A stretch of 64,000 nucleotides of DNA. It comes from JBCBDX01 sp039822005. GTDB taxonomy: Bacteria > Pseudomonadota > Alphaproteobacteria > Rhizobiales > Rhizobiaceae. Shown here in pieces: positions 8,098-16,200 of this stretch. The first letter of the stretch is position 1. Each line of letters starts with the position of its first letter. The notes below the pieces were generated by a model. That model ran no database searches, had not been told where the DNA came from, and worked only from the letters and a program-made list of their open reading frames with translations. Both the position numbers and the translations under genes were made by a program. The stretch is from assembly GCA_039822005.1 (NCBI GenBank), contig JBCBMZ010000002.1, positions 248,001-312,000 on the forward strand, given 5' to 3'.

Positions 8098-9054
8098 TCA
8101 AATACCAATTTTGTGCAGAGCGGAAGAAATCCTTGCCAGGCATGCGTCCCGCCAGTTTTGTCGTTGTCCCAATTGGTCGAGTGCGAGGATATCCCGGCGC
8201 TCTTTTATGGCCAACTTGACCTTTTCGCTTTGCCAGTCGACGCGCGTTGAGCGCCGTTGGCCGATGCGTTCATATGCAGGTCCGTAACGGTCGATGAAGT
8301 CTGATATGCCGCCCGGCGCGTTTAAATCGATGGTTTCAAACGGACCCATGAAAAGCCAGCGTCGCGCCAACCCCGCACTCATCGCCGTGTCGATATCAGC
8401 GACGGATGCCACACCATCGGCATGTAGCTTGAAGGCTTCGTCCAGCAGCGCGCCCTGCAAACGGTTCATGATGAATCCCTCACTCTCCAGAGCGGCCACA
8501 ATCGGCTTTTGCCCGATAGACGCCATCAGATCGCGGGCACTCTTTACTGCCAGTTCATCTGTGTCGGCATGTGGTACAATCTCGACCGCCGGAATTAGGT
8601 GCGGGGGATTGAGCGGATGGACCACCATGCAGCGCGCCGCATGGGCCATGCCCAGTGTGAATTGGGATGCCATCAATGCGGAGGTCGAACTGCCGATGAT
8701 CGTATCGCCTTGCATTGTGGCATCGATTTGCGAGAAAACCTGCTTTTTGATGTCGAGCTTCTCAGGCGTGTTCTCCTGCACGTAATAGGCATCTAAAACC
8801 GCCGCTTCCAGTGTATCTACCGGTGAAACAAGCGCCAGAACATCATCGGGCAGAGCATCGTGCAAAAGATCGCCGTCAGACAAATCGCGCAAAAGCTGCG
8901 GTAGCGCTGCCATTGCCTTTTCAGTTGTTGCGGGAAAACTGTCATAGAGCCGCACCGGATGGCCCGCGCGGGCAAAACATATCGCCCATGACATGCCGAT
9001 CATGCCGGCCCCTACAATGCCAATGGGTAGGATTGACGCGTGATCAGCGCTCAT
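8098..9054 (-). CDS. 3-hydroxyacyl-CoA dehydrogenase family oxidoreductase (beta-hydroxy acid dehydrogenase)
   Basis: The 318-residue protein starts at ATG 9054, one base after the stop of the ATPase gene. The dinucleotide fold begins at GIVGAGMIGMSWA (GxGxxG). VVHPLNPPHLIPAVEIVP contains the catalytic His, and the C-terminal helical domain follows from about residue 190. This single-domain architecture is shared by 3-hydroxybutyryl-CoA dehydrogenase, L-gulonate 3-dehydrogenase (lambda-crystallin) and L-carnitine dehydrogenase; the last two oxidise free beta-hydroxy acids. Next to a BKACE, it most likely makes the free beta-keto acid that enzyme cleaves. The substrate is inferred from context only. 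Confidence 0.8.
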   Translation of the reverse strand: MSADHASILPIGIVGAGMIGMSWAICFARAGHPVRLYDSFPATTEKAMAALPQLLRDLSDGDLLHDALPDDVLALVSPVDTLEAAVLDAYYVQENTPEKLDIKKQVFSQIDATMQGDTIIGSSTSALMASQFTLGMAHAARCMVVHPLNPPHLIPAVEIVPHADTDELAVKSARDLMASIGQKPIVAALESEGFIMNRLQGALLDEAFKLHADGVASVADIDTAMSAGLARRWLFMGPFETIDLNAPGGISDFIDRYGPAYERIGQRRSTRVDWQSEKVKLAIKERRDILALDQLGQRQNWRDACLARISSALHKIGI

Positions 9055-9055
9055 C

Positions 9056-10111
9056 TCAGACCACCCGTCCACCGGTTGGTGGATCGAACGCCATGACCTC
9101 ACTGACATCGATGTCCACACCGATTGTCGAGCCGATGGATACATCCGGGTGACCGTTATCGATCAACCGGAGTTCGGCGTCCCCTGCCGTGATTGTGATG
9201 ATGGAAAAACTACCCAGGTTCTCGATATCGGAAACTTCCCCCTTCAAAGGGGCTTTGGCTGCCGAGGAGCGCGTCAGGTCCTCCGGCCGCAGGGCGAGGC
9301 TAACAGCCCCTTTCGCTGACGGCGCTTTGATCAGTGTCAGATCGCCGAAGGGCGACTTGATCTTGTTCTTGTCCACCGTGCCATTGACGATGTTGATGCG
9401 TGGCGTGCCCACGAGTTGCGCTACATGGACGGATACCGGTGCATCATAAACCTTCTCCGGGGGACTGACCTGCTCGACGCGTCCGTTCTGTAAAATGACC
9501 ATTTCGTCAGCAACACTCATCGCCTCATCGCTGTCATGGGTGACGTATATGAAGGTCTGACCCAGCTCCGTCTGCAGGCGCTTGAGCTCAACGCGCATGG
9601 TTTCACGCAGGCGGGCATCAAGCGCCGCAATCGGCTCGTCCATCATGTAGGCCGCCGCATCGCGGATGAGAGCACGGCTTATGGCAACGCGCTGGCGTTC
9701 GCCGCCCGACAAAGCAGCCGGTTTCTTCTCGAGGATATGCGCTATGTTGAGCACACCCGCCAGGCGGTCCAAACGCTTATCTATCTCATGCTGCGGTGCC
9801 CTGCGGCGCACCATCGGGAAAACAATGTTCTGGCGGGCGGTCAGATGGGGAAACAGCGCTAGGTTCTGAAAAACCATCGACAGGTTGCGCTCACTGGGCA
9901 GCGCGTTTGTAATATCCTTGTCGTTAATGGTGATCGAACCGCTGTCGATAGTTTCAAGACCAAGCAAGACACGCAACAGCACAGACTTGCCCGCACTTGG
10001 TGGGCCGAAGACAGATGTAAACGACCCATCGCGGATGGTGAAGCTGACACTGTCGAGCGCCACGACATCACCATAGCGCTTGGTGACATTCTTTAGGCAG
10101 ATCTCAGCCAT
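9056..10111 (-). CDS. CUT1-type sugar ABC transporter ATPase, second subunit
   Basis: The 351-residue protein has an ABC domain (1-235) and a C-terminal TOBE-type domain. Motifs are Walker A GPPSAGKS, Q-loop VFQNLALFPHL, signature LSGGERQR, Walker B AAYMMDEP and H-loop YVTHD. Walker A deviates from the usual GPSGxGKS/T but keeps Lys and Ser. ATG 10111 has GGAG upstream and overlaps the previous ATPase gene by 8 bp; the longer form from 10135 is not needed. With 10104-11228 it should form a heterodimer that powers the two permeases at the inner membrane. Confidence 0.85.
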   Translation of the reverse strand: MAEICLKNVTKRYGDVVALDSVSFTIRDGSFTSVFGPPSAGKSVLLRVLLGLETIDSGSITINDKDITNALPSERNLSMVFQNLALFPHLTARQNIVFPMVRRRAPQHEIDKRLDRLAGVLNIAHILEKKPAALSGGERQRVAISRALIRDAAAYMMDEPIAALDARLRETMRVELKRLQTELGQTFIYVTHDSDEAMSVADEMVILQNGRVEQVSPPEKVYDAPVSVHVAQLVGTPRINIVNGTVDKNKIKSPFGDLTLIKAPSAKGAVSLALRPEDLTRSSAAKAPLKGEVSDIENLGSFSIITITAGDAELRLIDNGHPDVSIGSTIGVDIDVSEVMAFDPPTGGRVV

Positions 10112-11228
10112 TTTCTGTCTCCACTTCCGGTTCAATCAGGCGCAGCTCGGTGTCGGGGTCAAAGAAGTGGCACGTGTCGAGGTCGAGTTCGATATTGACC
10201 ACCTCACCCGCCTTTAAAGGGATACGCCGCGCGAAAGTGCCGACGAAGGTCGAAAGTCCGGACTGGAAATGCCCAATGCGGCGGCGACCGACGGTTTCGA
10301 CCAGTGACACTTCTGCGGCAAACGTTTTGGCGGATTTGCGGTCGGCTAGTCTCATCGTTTCGGGACGGAAACCGAACAGCAGTTCTTGCTTGCCGCTCTG
10401 CAAGGCTAATGAGGCAAGGCGGTTATCAAGCGGTATGGTATCGGCTTCAAGCCCACCCAACTGCGCGCTGACCTTGCGGCCATCACGCGCGATGTGCGCT
10501 CTCAAGATGTTCATGCTTGGCGCACCGATAAAGCGTGCCACGAAAACATTGGCGGGTTTGGCATAGATGTTTTCCGGCGTATCAAACTGCTGCAACACTG
10601 CGTGATTCATAACGGCGATCCGGTCAGCCAGACCCATCGCTTCTATCTGGTCGTGCGTCACATAGATCATCGTCTGCCCAAGCTTGCGTTGCAGCTCACG
10701 CAGCTCCAGCCGCATGCGTTCACGGAAAGCTGCATCGAGGTTGGAGAGCGGCTCATCGAGCAGGAATATTGACGGCTCCACGATAGCCGAGCGGCCAATC
10801 GCCAGCTTCTGCATCTCGTTAACGCTGAGCGAAGAGGACTGTTGATCGAGCCGGTGCGAGAGCGCCATGAACTCCGCCATCTCTTTAACGCGCCGATCCA
10901 CTTCGGGTTTGGCCAGCCCCTGGATTTCCAGGCCAAATGCTAAATTCTTGCGCACCGACATGTGCGTGAAAATCGCATAGTTCTGGAACACAAAGCCGAC
11001 GCCACGCTTTTGCATCGAGGTGTGCGTCATGTCGCGATCATCGAAATGGATCGTGCCTTGCGACGCGTCCTCAATGCCCGCAATCATGTTCATCGTCGTG
11101 GTCTTGCCACAGCCCGATGGGCCGAGGATAGCGACGAACTCCCCATTCTTTATCGATAGATTCATGTCGCGCACGGCGGTAAATTCACCAAATTTCTTGG
11201 TCGTGTTTGTCAGTGTGATGGATGACAT
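10104..11228 (-). CDS. CUT1-type sugar ABC transporter ATPase with degenerate signature motif
   Basis: The 374-residue protein starts at ATG 11228, sharing one base with the permease stop (TGATG), which suggests translational coupling; frame upstream of this ATG is antisense-like and rejected. Walker A GPSGCGKTT, Q-loop VFQNYAIFTHM, Walker B FLLDEPLSNLDA and H-loop YVTHD are normal, but the ABC signature reads LSVNEMQKLAIGRS where LSGGQ is expected. A TOBE domain occupies about 240-374. The partner ATPase keeps a normal signature, so one of the two composite ATP sites should be impaired. Paired CUT1 ATPases occur in rhizobial polyol and glycerol importers. Confidence 0.85.
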   Translation of the reverse strand: MSSITLTNTTKKFGEFTAVRDMNLSIKNGEFVAILGPSGCGKTTTMNMIAGIEDASQGTIHFDDRDMTHTSMQKRGVGFVFQNYAIFTHMSVRKNLAFGLEIQGLAKPEVDRRVKEMAEFMALSHRLDQQSSSLSVNEMQKLAIGRSAIVEPSIFLLDEPLSNLDAAFRERMRLELRELQRKLGQTMIYVTHDQIEAMGLADRIAVMNHAVLQQFDTPENIYAKPANVFVARFIGAPSMNILRAHIARDGRKVSAQLGGLEADTIPLDNRLASLALQSGKQELLFGFRPETMRLADRKSAKTFAAEVSLVETVGRRRIGHFQSGLSTFVGTFARRIPLKAGEVVNIELDLDTCHFFDPDTELRLIEPEVETENG

Positions 11229-12208
11229 CAGGCTTCCTCCACCTGCTTTCGAGCGGCCTTGCCTGCCTTGGCTATCAGGACGCCGGTGATCACCGAAAGG
11301 ACGATGAGCACCGTGATGCCGATGGCTGCGACATAGGACCATTCTAGGCTCTGAAACGTTTGCTTGTAGAGGTAGAGAGATAAGCTCTCGGTCGCGACAC
11401 CGGGGCCGCCACGGGTCATGACGAATAGCATGTCGAAAATCTTGAAGCACTCGATTATGCGCAGCGCGAGCGCGATCACGATCACGGCCTTGATGCGCGG
11501 CAGCGCGATGCGGAAGAAGCGTTGGCGCCAATTTGCCCCAAGGATAGTTGCGGCACGCATCTGATCTTCCGGGACACTCATCAGGCCTGCAAACAGGATC
11601 AAGAACATCAGCGGCGTCCACTGCCAAACGTCAGCGACGATGACCGCGATGAATGCACGGTTCACATCGTTGAGCCAGTTCACTGAAAACGCGTCTTCAT
11701 AGAACAGGCTTATGATGGCGTTGAGCGGTCCCGTCTGTTGGAAAATCAGGAAGAAAATGTAGCCAGCCACCGCAGGCACGATCATCATCGGCATCAGGAT
11801 CAGCGAGTAAAGCACCGGCTTGCCTGCGATACCCTCATAAAAGAGCGATGCGAGAAAGAGCCCGAAGAAAAACTGGATCGGCACCGCAATAAGGACGAAC
11901 AAAACCGTGCGCCATATTGCACCCCACAGCGCATCATCAAGAAACAGTTCGCGGTAGTTGTCGAACCACGACCAGCTCAGATACGCCATGTACCATGGGG
12001 TTCCGTCGAGCGGCGTCCACCATGTCAGGCTAATGTAAACCTGCATGATGAGCGGAAACGCCACGATGAACACAAGGAGCAACTGCGTTGGCAGAAGCAT
12101 CTTCTTGGCCATCGAAAGGCGAGCACTGGAGAGCTTGTCTTGCGCTGCCATGGCGGGCGCGACAGTGCCGGCTGAAGCCTGCGTAGAATTTGAGACAACG
12201 TCGGTCAT
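11228..12208 (-). CDS. sugar ABC transporter permease (MalF/UgpA-like)
   Basis: The 326-residue inner-membrane protein has a cytoplasmic N-terminus of about 35 residues and six predicted helices. The EAA loop, which docks on the ATPase, is AATILGANWRQRFFRIALP (about residues 217-235). It overlaps the partner permease gene by 4 bp (ATGA) and the ATPase gene by one base. Together with 12205-13053 it forms the heterodimeric channel of a CUT1 importer. Confidence 0.9.
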   Translation of the reverse strand: MTDVVSNSTQASAGTVAPAMAAQDKLSSARLSMAKKMLLPTQLLLVFIVAFPLIMQVYISLTWWTPLDGTPWYMAYLSWSWFDNYRELFLDDALWGAIWRTVLFVLIAVPIQFFFGLFLASLFYEGIAGKPVLYSLILMPMMIVPAVAGYIFFLIFQQTGPLNAIISLFYEDAFSVNWLNDVNRAFIAVIVADVWQWTPLMFLILFAGLMSVPEDQMRAATILGANWRQRFFRIALPRIKAVIVIALALRIIECFKIFDMLFVMTRGGPGVATESLSLYLYKQTFQSLEWSYVAAIGITVLIVLSVITGVLIAKAGKAARKQVEEA

Positions 12209-13053
12209 TGCTTGAGAGCTCCGAAGGTCAGGCCCCGCACGAGGAAGCGTTGGATAGAAATTCCAAGGATGACGGGTGGGATCGCTGCAATCAGACCAAG
12301 CGCCGCCTTCGCACCATAAAGCTGTCCACTCGCGGCTGTCGCCAACGCGTTCATGTAAATCGGAATTGTGGTCCAGTCCTTGCGCGTTAAAAGAAGCGCA
12401 ATCAAATAGTCAGACCAATTGAGGATGAAGATGAACAACGCAGTCGATGCAACAGCAGACGCCACAATCGGCAGAGTGATCTGGGTGAACGCCTCAATCG
12501 GACTACAGCCTTCAACGATGGCCGCCTCTTCGATCTCACGCGGCAACTCATCGAAATAAGCCTTCATAAGCCAGAACGAGAAAGGCAAAGTAACGATTCC
12601 GTAAATCAACGACAGCCCCCACCAGGTGTCGGTCATGCCGAGAAACGCCCACATGATCATCACCGGGATCATAACGGCGAGCGGCGGGAAAATGCGCAGT
12701 TGCAAAAGTGATAGGCCGATATTGCCGCCGATCTTTTCGCGGCTGACCGCATAGGCGGCAATAGTGCCGCAAATCACAGCGATTAAGGTGCCGATCACAG
12801 ATGTAAGCACCGATGCAAACAGAGGAGACCAAACTGTGCGGTCAAGGCTCACGATTTGATCAGGCGACGAACCGGTGAAGACATACTGGAAATTTGCCCA
12901 GGTCGGGTTCTTGGGAAAAAACGTGAGCGAACCAGCAGCCGAAGTCCACTCCGCTGGCGGTTTGAAGGCCATCGTTGTCATCCATGCGACAGGCAACAAA
13001 GCAATGGCTGCAAATATCGCGACAATTACGGTTCGCACCAAGAGTGCAGGCAT
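12205..13053 (-). CDS. sugar ABC transporter permease (MalG/UgpE-like)
   Basis: The 282-residue membrane protein has six predicted helices, the first at residues 6-29. The EAA loop EEAAIVEGCSPIEAFTQITLP is at about residues 177-197. It lies 103 bp after the binding-protein gene and overlaps the next permease gene by 4 bp, so the pair is probably translated as a coupled unit. Length and topology are normal for the MalG branch. Confidence 0.9.
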   Translation of the reverse strand: MPALLVRTVIVAIFAAIALLPVAWMTTMAFKPPAEWTSAAGSLTFFPKNPTWANFQYVFTGSSPDQIVSLDRTVWSPLFASVLTSVIGTLIAVICGTIAAYAVSREKIGGNIGLSLLQLRIFPPLAVMIPVMIMWAFLGMTDTWWGLSLIYGIVTLPFSFWLMKAYFDELPREIEEAAIVEGCSPIEAFTQITLPIVASAVASTALFIFILNWSDYLIALLLTRKDWTTIPIYMNALATAASGQLYGAKAALGLIAAIPPVILGISIQRFLVRGLTFGALKQ

Positions 13054-13156
13054 AATAATCTCCAGCCCGCCGTTTCCAGCAGCTCGATGGTTTCAACAAC
13101 AACAAAGGGTGCTGACCGGTACTTGCATGCACCGGCCAGCGAGCGAGCCGGGGAGG

Positions 13157-14752
13157 TTAGGCCTTGTCGACAAGCGTTGGCCATGCGGCGCGCGAGGCGT
13201 TGATGATCGGAATCATCTTGTCTTCACCCTTGCGGCGGATGATCCGCTGCCACTTACGCGAAGCATCCCGCATCGCCTGCTCAGGGGTCTTCTGCCCTGT
13301 GAGCGCTGCCTGTAACTCCTCATCTAGCGCCGCATCCAACGCGGTCTGACCTGCGAAGTTGATCGTAGGCGCGGAGCGCGCCACCGTCTCGCGGATCGCG
13401 TCCATCATGTAAGGCTTGTAGGTTTCTTCCACCAGCGGGTCGGCGAAATTCGCCTTCTGGAAAGGATCGAAGTAACCGGCCGGGTTGCCAGTCATCCAGG
13501 AGTAGGTCCGTGTCGACGAGAGCCACTGAAGGAACAGATATGCCGCTTCTTGATTCTGGCTCTGCGATGAAACGGTGCCGGTAATGTTGTAGTAGATCAC
13601 AGAACGGCGCACGAGGCTGTCGCCGTGACGGACACCTGGCGGGATGTAGGCCGACAACATGCCGCCTGCTGCGCTGCTGTCATTGTCCACGAACTTGGTC
13701 ACATTGGTATATGTCGCAAGATGCGCGGTCTGACCGGAGCCGATTCCCGAGTAGCCTTCAGCATAGGTCCATGAAAGGACATCTGGATGCGAGAAGTCTT
13801 TCAGCGCAACATATTCAGTTGCCGCCTTGATGCCTTCCGGCGTGTCGAGGTTCGGATTACCTTCCTCGTCGAACCAGTACATGTTTGGCATCGCCTGTGC
13901 TGCAAAACGTGCGTAGAAGCGCGGCAGACCCCAGAACGGCGCCATGTCGTTGCCGTTACCGTAGATGTCCACGCCACCGACGCCCTTTCGACCTGTGAAG
14001 AACTGGGAAATTTGGTCGCTTTCTTCCCATGTGTTCGGCGTTGCGAGCGGACGGCCGAAGCGGTCTGCAAATGCCTTTGCGTGATCGGGATCTTCAAAAT
14101 AGCTTTTGTTATAGACCCACGTGTGGAAGTCGCCGTCAAGCGAAGCTCCATAGTAATCGCCGCCATATTTGTAGAGCAACTCGGCGGTTTGCGCAGTTGG
14201 TGTACCACGCTCATCGCTTGCCCAATCAGGCTGGTACATTTCGACGAAATCGTTGAGTTTGGCAGCACCGCCTGCCTCAACCAGATCACCCAGGCTGTTC
14301 CACGGGTGTGTGTAGATATCGTATGCACCTGAATTTGTCGTCACGTCTTGCAGAACGCGGGTCCAGATATCGCCGGCCGGTGCGCCGATGATTTCCAGTT
14401 CAATGCCCGTTTCTTTTTCCCAGACCTCTTTTACAGAAGGTCCTGCGGGGAACGGCTCAGTGATCTGACCGATCGCGCCGTCTGTCAGGAGCATCGTGAT
14501 CTTGCCCGGGGCGCGGCCTTCGGCAACCATCTTTTTGATGCCCTCAATTGCACGACCTTCGGACATGGCTTCGTTGTACTGGTAACGCTCAGCGCCGGGA
14601 AAGCCAGTCGGGCCGCCGGTCATACCGGGCGCAAGGCCTTCCGCTCTCACTGGCGTGATAAATTTTGGATTAATTCCGATCGCGGCAGTAAGCGCGATCG
14701 CCGAACCGCCCTTCAGGACATTCCGGCGCGATAATTGAAATGAAGATGACAT
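13157..14752 (-). CDS. Tat-exported extracellular sugar-binding protein (family 1)
   Basis: The 531-residue protein starts at ATG 14752. The N-terminus carries a twin-arginine signal, SRRNVLKGG at residues 8-16, then a hydrophobic stretch and a cleavage region near TPVRAEG. The body resembles large family-1 solute-binding proteins, and is longer than the usual 400-450 residues, as in polyol and glycerol-type systems of rhizobia. Tat export suggests folding before secretion. It is the first gene of the operon, 74 bp downstream of a LacI-type operator. The ligand is unknown, presumably the sugar broken down by the enzymes further along. Confidence 0.85.
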   Translation of the reverse strand: MSSSFQLSRRNVLKGGSAIALTAAIGINPKFITPVRAEGLAPGMTGGPTGFPGAERYQYNEAMSEGRAIEGIKKMVAEGRAPGKITMLLTDGAIGQITEPFPAGPSVKEVWEKETGIELEIIGAPAGDIWTRVLQDVTTNSGAYDIYTHPWNSLGDLVEAGGAAKLNDFVEMYQPDWASDERGTPTAQTAELLYKYGGDYYGASLDGDFHTWVYNKSYFEDPDHAKAFADRFGRPLATPNTWEESDQISQFFTGRKGVGGVDIYGNGNDMAPFWGLPRFYARFAAQAMPNMYWFDEEGNPNLDTPEGIKAATEYVALKDFSHPDVLSWTYAEGYSGIGSGQTAHLATYTNVTKFVDNDSSAAGGMLSAYIPPGVRHGDSLVRRSVIYYNITGTVSSQSQNQEAAYLFLQWLSSTRTYSWMTGNPAGYFDPFQKANFADPLVEETYKPYMMDAIRETVARSAPTINFAGQTALDAALDEELQAALTGQKTPEQAMRDASRKWQRIIRRKGEDKMIPIINASRAAWPTLVDKA

Positions 14753-14825
14753 AAACGTGGCCTCCCAAGCTGATAAAATCGCAGCACCGCTTCAACAGTT
14801 CCTCCGCTGCATCTGAAACGCTATG

Positions 14826-14839
14826 TGAAAACGTTTACA
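14826..14839. promoter_or_regulatory. LacI-family operator for the transport operon
   Basis: TGAAAACGTTTACA has the AACGTT core typical of LacI/GalR operators. The exact reverse complement occurs at 15066-15079. This copy is nearer the binding-protein gene (start 14752). The likely ligand is the LacI protein of 18492-19481. Confidence 0.75.
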
Positions 14840-15030
14840 AAATGCAAGGAAAAAGTTTCACATTCTGATATTTAGGCGCTTTCTAACGCTGACTCTTCAT
14901 CATTCCAAGTTGGAAATTGGTCTATCAAATGCGAGGATTACAGTCGATAAAAACAATAATTTTCAACGTCTTATATATTTTTAACCGTATTTCAAAATCA
15001 GAAAGTCATCCACTGTTTAGCTTGCCCCCC

Positions 15031-15060
15031 TTGACAATACCATTAATCAGCTTGAAGAAT
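15031..15060 (+). promoter_or_regulatory. sigma-70-like promoter of the isomerase operon
   Basis: TTGACA (15031-15036) and AAGAAT (15055-15060) are 18 bases apart. The operator at 15066-15079 would cover the start point, the usual arrangement for repression. The -10 element matches the consensus at only four of six positions. Confidence 0.5.
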
Positions 15061-15065
15061 TTGAC

Positions 15066-15079
15066 TGTAAACGTTTTCA
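15066..15079. promoter_or_regulatory. LacI-family operator for the isomerase operon
   Basis: TGTAAACGTTTTCA is the exact reverse complement of the site at 14826-14839. It follows the predicted -10 element by 5 bases and precedes the start codon at 15139 by 59 bases. Confidence 0.75.
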
Positions 15080-15138
15080 ATTTGCGGCGTTTGCGCAACT
15101 GTTATCGCGCCCGGAGGATGGGCGCCGGGAGGATCATT

Positions 15139-16194
15139 ATGAAAACATTGAAAGGCCCAGGGCTGTTCCTGGGGCAGTTTGCTGACGACAAGGCGCCATT
15201 CAACAGCTTGGCAGCAATTTCCAAGTGGTGCGCTGACAGCGGCTTTGAAGCCATCCAGCTGCCAATGTGGGACGGTCGTTTCATAGACGTCGAAAAAGCC
15301 GCCGAGTCCAAGACATATGCTGATGAACTTGTCGGAATTGCCAAGGAAAACGGCGTTGTGATTTGCGACACGGCCAGCCATATCCAAGGCCAGCTCTGCG
15401 CGGTTCACCCAGCGTTTGACACATGGATGGACGGTCTTTGTCCGCCGGAAGTGCGTGGCAACCGCAAGGCGCGTCAGGAATGGGCGATGAACCAGCTCAA
15501 GGCCTGCGCAATGGCGTCCAAAAACATGGGTCTAACTGAACATGCCACATTCTCCGGCGCGTTGGCTTGGCCCTTCTGGTATCCATTCCCGCAGCGCGAT
15601 CAAAACCTGATCGACGAAGCCTTCTCAGAATTGGCACGCATCTGGACACCGATCCTGGATGTTTATGAAGAAAACGACGTCGACCTTTGCTTCGAGATCC
15701 ACCCGACCGAAGACCTCTTTGACGGCATTACTTACGAGATGTTCCTTGAGAAAACCGGCAACCATAAGCGCTGCATGATCAATTATGATGCCAGCCACTT
15801 TGTTAAGCAGGGTCTCGACTACATCCAGTTTATCGATTTCTATCATGAGCGCATCAAGATGTTCCACGTGAAGGACTCCGAGTTCAACCCGACCGGCAAG
15901 CAAGGCTTCCTGTCAGGCTACCAGCCATGGCTGAAACGCGCTGCGCGTGACCGTTCACTGGGTGACGGCCAGACCGATTTCGGCGCGGTGTTCTCGAAAT
16001 TCACCGAGTACGGCTTTGAAGGCTGGTGCGTGTACGAATGGGAAGACTGCATCGAGCATCCGGAAGACGCCGCTCCAAAAGGCGCGCAATTCATCAAGGA
16101 CCACATCCGTCGCGTTACCGACAAGACATTTGATGACTTTGCCGGTGGCAAGGGTGACGTTTCAGGCGTTCGCGCAATCCTCGGACTGGAGTAA
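15139..16194 (+). CDS. sugar isomerase/epimerase-like TIM barrel (AP-endonuclease 2 family)
   Basis: The 351-residue protein starts at ATG 15139, preceded by GGGAGG; an upstream in-frame extension to 14917 would run through promoter and operator. The fold is the xylose-isomerase-like TIM barrel. Metal-site candidates are Glu in CFEIHPTED, Asp/His in NYDASHF, His-Val-Lys-Asp in MFHVKDSE, and Glu in VYEWED. The family includes ketose epimerases, inosose dehydratase and lyases acting on 3-keto sugars. It is paired with a Gfo/Idh/MocA oxidoreductase 6 bp downstream, a pairing seen where a sugar is oxidised at one carbon and then isomerised or eliminated. The exact reaction is unknown. Confidence 0.8.
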   Translation: MKTLKGPGLFLGQFADDKAPFNSLAAISKWCADSGFEAIQLPMWDGRFIDVEKAAESKTYADELVGIAKENGVVICDTASHIQGQLCAVHPAFDTWMDGLCPPEVRGNRKARQEWAMNQLKACAMASKNMGLTEHATFSGALAWPFWYPFPQRDQNLIDEAFSELARIWTPILDVYEENDVDLCFEIHPTEDLFDGITYEMFLEKTGNHKRCMINYDASHFVKQGLDYIQFIDFYHERIKMFHVKDSEFNPTGKQGFLSGYQPWLKRAARDRSLGDGQTDFGAVFSKFTEYGFEGWCVYEWEDCIEHPEDAAPKGAQFIKDHIRRVTDKTFDDFAGGKGDVSGVRAILGLE

Positions 16195-16200
16195 TCCAAG

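Larger units (their letters stand above)
14753..15138. promoter_or_regulatory. divergent control region of the sugar locus
   Basis: This 386-bp region between the two divergent operons is AT-rich compared with its surroundings and codes for nothing. It holds two copies of one 14-bp operator, at 14826-14839 and 15066-15079, and a recognisable promoter for the plus-strand operon. Confidence 0.7.

Noticed and set aside
7150..9054. Carnitine degradation (L-carnitine dehydrogenase plus dehydrocarnitine cleavage)
   Set aside because: The enzyme families fit, but the locus has a sugar-type CUT1 importer, a lactonase and sugar oxidoreductases, and lacks a betaine-type transporter or the usual thioesterase.
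10104..11627. A 507-codon frame giving the ATPase a 133-residue N-terminal extension
   Set aside because: The extra part lies antisense-like over the permease gene, is rich in Arg, His and Pro, and the ATG at 11228 is coupled to the permease stop.
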